In this document: positions 60,359 to 64,000 of the stretch, in pieces | Layout: every line of letters starts with the position of its first letter | Position numbering within the stretch: the stretch's first letter is position 1 | Assembly: GCF_014641695.1 (NCBI RefSeq) | Contig: NZ_BMIF01000005.1 | Location: 1 to 64,000 of the forward strand | Source: Nitratireductor aestuarii | GTDB taxonomy: Bacteria; Pseudomonadota; Alphaproteobacteria; Rhizobiales; Rhizobiaceae | Direction of reading: 5' to 3' | DNA: 64,000 bases | The notes under the pieces: model-generated | What the model saw: only the letters and a program-made list of their open reading frames with translations | What the model was told of the DNA's origin: nothing | Databases searched by the model: none | Made by a program: the position numbers and the translations under genes

Positions 60359-60952
60359 TTATTGACCGTTGGCCGAAGGCAGCTTCTTGCCCCAGGTAAA
60401 GGCCTGCGGGACGCTTGGCTTGGCTGCTTCAGCCGGTGCGGCTGGAGCAGGACCACCTGGAAGCTGCTTGCCCCATGTGAAAGCCTGCGGAACTGCAGTC
60501 GCCGGAGAGCTTTCTTCAGCCGGAGCTGCTGCCGAGGCAGCCGATGCTCCCGCCGCGGTTTCCGCTGCAAGCGAGACCTCATACATCTCATCGCCCACGG
60601 CCAGGGGCTTCTCACCCGGCTGGGCGCCGTTGAAGCTCATGATGTAGGCAATGATGTTGACGTAGGTTTCCTCGCCCAGTTCACCGGGCGCTTCCGGAGG
60701 CATGGCCACCGAAATGAAGTCGTAGAGACCACCTGCGGTGTCCCAGTTCATCATCACGTCACGGCCAGCAAGACCGGGCGCGTCAGGCCCTTCCAGCTGG
60801 AACCCGTGACAACGGGCGCAATTGCTGTTGTAGGCGGACTTGCCTGCTTCTGCCTGCTCCGCCGTGAATCCATCCGCCGAGGCGCTACCTGTGTAGGCCG
60901 CGGCGAGCCCCGCAACTGTCAAAAAAATGAGTCGTTTCATCCCTAGAGGCAC
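60359..60952 (-). CDS. Cytochrome c with duplicated C-terminal motif, partner of the PQQ dehydrogenase
   Basis: 197 residues: signal peptide (MKRLIFLTVAGLAAAYTGSASA), one haem c site CARCH (45-49) with a probable Met ligand in SVAMPPEAPG (84), then a Pro/Ala-rich tail. The tail holds two near-identical copies of VPQAFTWGKxLP (154-165 and 181-192) separated by a short Ala/Pro linker. The start is GTG 60952, four bases after GGAGGG; ATG 60940 is an alternative at too long a distance. It lies 29 bases before the dehydrogenase gene. Confidence 0.85.
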   Translation of the reverse strand: MPLGMKRLIFLTVAGLAAAYTGSASADGFTAEQAEAGKSAYNSNCARCHGFQLEGPDAPGLAGRDVMMNWDTAGGLYDFISVAMPPEAPGELGEETYVNIIAYIMSFNGAQPGEKPLAVGDEMYEVSLAAETAAGASAASAAAPAEESSPATAVPQAFTWGKQLPGGPAPAAPAEAAKPSVPQAFTWGKKLPSANGQ

Positions 60953-61063
60953 CTGACCCTCCTGCTAAAACACTACCAGCACCACTGATAAACATAGAAA
61001 TAATATCGCCATGGCAATGGTGCTTGAACAGTCCGCTGACGAATAATTCAATCAGCAAAACGT

Positions 61064-61879
61064 TTAATCGGGTAACGCGTTTAAGGTGCCGAGTCCATAC
61101 TGAACATTTTTCCCCCCGAACCAGTTGGAACCTTTGACTTTTTGAACAGACCGCCCTAACGCCCGGAAGAGAGTCTGATCTCCCTTCCAGAGACCGAGGG
61201 CCATCTGGTAGCGGCCGAATTGCTCCGGTTGCAGCCACGTCACACGGTAATCCCGCGGCAGGCCGGCTGAGGATGCGACAAAACGTTCCACGATCGCTCC
61301 ATCCACCCTACCGCTTTGTAAAAGCTGCGATAATTCTGTCGGTGAGCGCATCAACACAGGCCTGATTCCCTGTTCCCGAACCCAGGAAGAGAGACTCACA
61401 CGATCCAATCCGGCCGATCCCGGCCAGACTGCCCAGGTCGATCCGGACTCAGGTTGTTCACCCGTTAATGAGATCGCGACCCACCCGGTTTCCGCGCCTG
61501 TGGGAATCGTCTGCAGGAAGTTTCGCGTCTGCACCGTGTCGGCCACACCACCCGCGATCACGTTGCATTGACCTCGGGTCAGCTGCCAGTTTCGGGGGTT
61601 AAAATCCTTTCCCATGGAAAGCATTACGTTGACGGTGAGTCGCACGCCGATGTCTTCCGCCACCTTCTGCATCAACTCGATGTCGAAGCCGGGAGCCTGC
61701 GGATCGTCCTGCACCAGCGGCGGAAATTCCTTCGGAACGCAGAGCTTCAGCACGCCCGTCCGCCTTACGTCCGCAAGCGAATTGTCAGGCGGCAGGAAGC
61801 TGACGGCAAAGAGACCCGCCGCGACCAGCGCCAGGTTGGCTGCTACCTGCAGCCAGCGTTTGCGCCTGGCCCCGATCAT
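61064..61879 (-). CDS. Solute-binding protein associated with quinoprotein dehydrogenase (second one)
   Basis: 271 residues from ATG 61879, which overlaps the stop of the permease gene (ATGA). An N-terminal hydrophobic segment (LQVAANLALVAAGLFAVSFL) serves as signal or anchor, then a family 3 binding fold: GVLKLCVPKEFPPLVQDDPQAPGFDIELMQKVAEDIGVRLTVNVM...RGQCNVIAGGVADTVQTRNFLQ. It is distinct from the MoxJ-like protein at 57698. By position it is the periplasmic partner of the ABC transporter, in a Ped-like set. The longer upstream frame is a shadow of the permease gene. Confidence 0.78.
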   Translation of the reverse strand: MIGARRKRWLQVAANLALVAAGLFAVSFLPPDNSLADVRRTGVLKLCVPKEFPPLVQDDPQAPGFDIELMQKVAEDIGVRLTVNVMLSMGKDFNPRNWQLTRGQCNVIAGGVADTVQTRNFLQTIPTGAETGWVAISLTGEQPESGSTWAVWPGSAGLDRVSLSSWVREQGIRPVLMRSPTELSQLLQSGRVDGAIVERFVASSAGLPRDYRVTWLQPEQFGRYQMALGLWKGDQTLFRALGRSVQKVKGSNWFGGKNVQYGLGTLNALPD

Positions 61880-62688
61880 GAGCGGTTGAAGTCCCAGAGG
61901 GCGGCCGCGAAGAACAGGACGCACATGCCGGCGATGACGGCGAGCCCCGCCGTGGGCGGAAACTGGTGGAAATTGATCAGCACGCCGCGCAGCGCGTCCA
62001 CCGCATAGGTGATAGGGTTGGCGCGCACGAGGAAGACCAGCCACTCCGGATAGCTCGTGACCGCCTGCGTCCGCGACAGCGACGGATCGAGCGGGAAAAC
62101 TGATGACGACGTGAAGTAAAGCGGCAGGATCAGCGTGTTCGAGAAGACACCAAAACCCTCAAAGCTGCGCACGCGGGCAGCCAGCAGGATGCCGAAGGAC
62201 GTGAGCCCGAAGGACAGCATGAACATCAGCCCGATCGCCATTGCGATCTGGTCGACGCCCATGGTTACGTCGGCAAAGCGCGCAAGGAGCAGCACGAGGC
62301 AGCCGTGCAGCGTCGCAACCGTCGCGCCGCCCAGCACCTTTCCGAGCAGGATCATCGAGCGCGGCATTGGCGAGACCAGCACTTCGCGCAGGAAGCCGAA
62401 CTCGCGGTCCCAGATCACCGAGACGGCAAACTGGATCGACGTGTACATGATGTTGAGCACAATGACGGCGGGGAACAGGAACTGCAGGTAGGTGTATGGG
62501 ATGACGTAGTTCACCTGGCCATAGACCTCGCCCCGGAAATAGGGGTTGAGCCCGACGCCAAGGATCAGCAGCCAGATCAGCGGGCGGCTGACGCCGCCGA
62601 TCAGCTGGCCGCGGTCGCGTGTGGCGCGCATGATCTCGCGCAGCCAGACGCCATAGACGCCCCTCAAGAGAACGGCGAACTCGCTCAT
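61876..62688 (-). CDS. ABC-2 type permease (PedC-like)
   Basis: 270 residues with six membrane helices: REIMRATRDRGQLIGGVSRPLIWLLILGVGL, VIPYTYLQFLFPAVIVLNIMYTSIQFAVSVIWDREFGFLREVLVSPMPRSMILLGKVLGGA, and a C-terminal NPITYAVDALRGVLINFHQFP. This is the export-type (ABC-2) permease commonly found with PQQ alcohol dehydrogenase systems. Its start overlaps the ATPase stop (ATGA). Confidence 0.87.
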   Translation of the reverse strand: MSEFAVLLRGVYGVWLREIMRATRDRGQLIGGVSRPLIWLLILGVGLNPYFRGEVYGQVNYVIPYTYLQFLFPAVIVLNIMYTSIQFAVSVIWDREFGFLREVLVSPMPRSMILLGKVLGGATVATLHGCLVLLLARFADVTMGVDQIAMAIGLMFMLSFGLTSFGILLAARVRSFEGFGVFSNTLILPLYFTSSSVFPLDPSLSRTQAVTSYPEWLVFLVRANPITYAVDALRGVLINFHQFPPTAGLAVIAGMCVLFFAAALWDFNRS

Positions 62689-63644
62689 CGACGTTCTCCC
62701 CGTCCGTTGGCCACCTTGCCGGGGTCGGCACGATCGCGAAGCTCGCGTCCGGTAAGCGAGAGGAACACGCTTTCAAGCGTCGGTTCGCGGTGGCGCACTT
62801 CCATGATCTTTCCTTCGAACGTGCCCTTCCTGAACATCTCCGGATCGGCACTCTCGGCGGGAACGACGATGCTGCGGACACCGATGACCTGCGCTTCAGG
62901 GAAACGCGCCTGCACATCCTCAAGGGTCGCGGCGTCGATCGTGTCCACCTGCAGCCAGCGGCGACCGTACTCGCCCTTTAAACGCTCAGGCGAACCCTGC
63001 GCGATGATTTTTCCATGGTCGATGATGCAGACCACGTCCGCGTCCTCGACCTCCTCGATGTAGTGGGTGGTGGTGAGCACCGTCAGCGACCATTCGCGGC
63101 GCAGCCGATCGAGATATTGCCAGATCTGCTGGCGCGTCTGCGCGTCGAGCCCGACGGTCGGCTCGTCCAGGAACAGGATCTTCGGCTCGTGCATCAGCGC
63201 ACGGGCAATCTCCAGCCGGCGCCGCATGCCGCCAGAGAAGGTGCGCACGACGTCGTCCTCCCACTCCTCTAGCCCAACCAGTTCCAGCACCTGGCGAATG
63301 CGCGTCTCTCGCCTGCGGCCCGGCAGCCCATGGACGAGGCCGTGAAACTCAAGGTTCTCGCGGGCGGTCAGCCGGTCATCAAGGCTCGACGTCTGGAACA
63401 CAACGCCAATGTTGCGCCGAGCCCGGCGCGGATAGCGCAGCGCATCGTGACCGGCGACGGAAACGCTCCCGGAATCCGGTCGGTGGAGGGTGCAGAGGAT
63501 GTTGATGAGGGTGGTCTTGCCGGCTCCGTTCGGGCCCAGGAGAGCAAAGCTCGCGCCTTCCTCGATATCGAAGCTCACACCATCAAGTGCAACCTTCCCA
63601 CTGTAGCTGGCACGCAGATCTCTTGCACTAATGAGGTGGGTCAT
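62685..63644 (-). CDS. ABC transporter ATP-binding protein of a PQQ-alcohol-dehydrogenase system (PedA-like)
   Basis: 319 residues: Walker A GPNGAGKTT, Q-loop VVFQTSSLDDRLTARENLEFHG, signature FSGGMRRRLEIARALM, Walker B ILFLDEPTVGLD, H-loop LTTTHYIEEVEDAD, and a C-terminal extension. This DrrA/NodI-like ATPase with an ABC-2 permease and a family 3 binding protein corresponds to the Ped-type transporter known beside PQQ alcohol dehydrogenases. ATG 63644 follows GAGAG; TTG 63647 is possible. Confidence 0.87.
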   Translation of the reverse strand: MTHLISARDLRASYSGKVALDGVSFDIEEGASFALLGPNGAGKTTLINILCTLHRPDSGSVSVAGHDALRYPRRARRNIGVVFQTSSLDDRLTARENLEFHGLVHGLPGRRRETRIRQVLELVGLEEWEDDVVRTFSGGMRRRLEIARALMHEPKILFLDEPTVGLDAQTRQQIWQYLDRLRREWSLTVLTTTHYIEEVEDADVVCIIDHGKIIAQGSPERLKGEYGRRWLQVDTIDAATLEDVQARFPEAQVIGVRSIVVPAESADPEMFRKGTFEGKIMEVRHREPTLESVFLSLTGRELRDRADPGKVANGRGERR

Positions 63645-64000
63645 CAACTCTCAGACTTCGCAATGAATTGGCATCTGCAGAAGGCAGACAGCCGCCGAAA
63701 CAGGCCCAGCATATAAACCCCCGCCGGGTTAAGACAATGGTGGTGAACTTGCTCAGGATCGCTGAACAAAAAGTTGCACGCACCATGAACAGATGTCGCA
63801 CCCCATTCGTTCTGCCATCCGCAGTTTAAGTTATAACAATCTGATCTTATGTTTGTCCGCGAGGAAACGCTTCAGCTTGCGCGAGACGTCAGCGGGTGTA
63901 TGAAGTTGTATGCACGCCTCTTCCTGGCGAACACGTGACACAGCTTCTTTCCGGAATTGCAGCGGCAACAATTGGAATCAGGTCAGCTGTTGATGAGCTG
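63645..64000. other. Region upstream of the ABC ATPase to the window end
   Basis: About 355 bases without a confident gene. It should carry the promoter of the leftward ABC operon. A 46-codon leftward frame from TTG 63971 to 63831 ends ADVSRKLKRFLADKHKIRLL, which looks protein-like, but it is preceded by an in-frame stop at about 63982 and has no clear ribosome site, so it is left unannotated. Confidence 0.4.

Noticed and set aside
61051-61068. AAAACGTTTAAT resembling a LacI-type operator core
   Set aside because: It overlaps a stop codon, is only partly symmetric and lacks the outer arms of the true operator at 29019-29038.
63831-63971. 46-codon leftward frame ending ADVSRKLKRFLADKHKIRLL
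   Set aside because: The sequence looks protein-like, but the frame is closed upstream by a stop, needs a TTG start and lacks a ribosome site.
1-64000. tRNA genes, CRISPR arrays, insertion sequences and prophage genes
   Set aside because: No cloverleaf-like sequence, regularly spaced repeats, transposase, integrase or phage structural gene was recognised in any intergenic region or frame.

Overview
The window looks like chromosome of an alphaproteobacterium of the order Hyphomicrobiales (rhizobia and relatives; genus not determinable by eye). Supporting signs are high GC coding sequence, a rhizobial-type rRNA promoter and boxA leader at the left edge, malonate genes matAB, many ABC and TRAP uptake systems, and a PQQ-dependent alcohol dehydrogenase cluster. 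About 60 protein genes are supported. No tRNA, CRISPR array, insertion sequence or phage gene was seen.

Layout: 1-290 promoter and leader of an rRNA operon leaving the window to the left; 469-4482 malonyl-CoA decarboxylase, malonyl-CoA synthetase and a MalY/PatB aminotransferase; 4611-7471 molybdate uptake modABC plus a ModE-like regulator; 7497-10798 GNAT, alpha/beta hydrolase, tautomerase and an aminotransferase; 11181-20389 two tandem IclR regulators beside a divergent catabolic cluster (FAH-family hydrolase, cyclase-family hydrolase, flavin monooxygenase / TRAP transporter, metallo-hydrolase) of unknown substrate.

20494-24702 is a compact, AT-rich-ended bacteriocin cassette: promoter with operator, HlyD-type adaptor, C39-peptidase ABC exporter, a glycine-rich peptide with a textbook double-glycine leader, and a small membrane protein that is the likely immunity factor. 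A BapA-prefix/VCBS surface protein lies convergently beside it. This is the best candidate for an undescribed system here.

27450-28832 is a globin-coupled diguanylate cyclase. 29072-38240 is a pentitol (probably ribitol) operon: LacI regulator with a perfect 20-bp palindrome, ABC importer, ribitol-dehydrogenase-like SDR and D-ribulokinase-like FGGY kinase, plus an unexplained FAD oxidoreductase. 38259-44696 holds a cysteine hydrolase, an acidic protein-topoisomerase IB-DUF421 run, a membrane diguanylate cyclase and a type II NADH dehydrogenase. 44718-45488 is a RES/Xre toxin-antitoxin locus whose antitoxin has lost its neutralising half by a frame-shifting deletion, leaving the HTH in frame with the toxin. 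45574-50051 has a glutaredoxin-MauE gene with its MerR regulator and an emrAB-marR pump operon; 50239-53367 encodes transhydrogenase PntAB.

54360-63644 ends the window with a NitT/TauT-type ABC importer, a catalytically dead site-2-protease homologue, and a convergent block for periplasmic alcohol oxidation: a probably lanthanide-dependent PQQ dehydrogenase, its cytochrome c with a duplicated tail motif, a MoxJ-type binding protein, and a Ped-like ABC transporter with a second binding protein.
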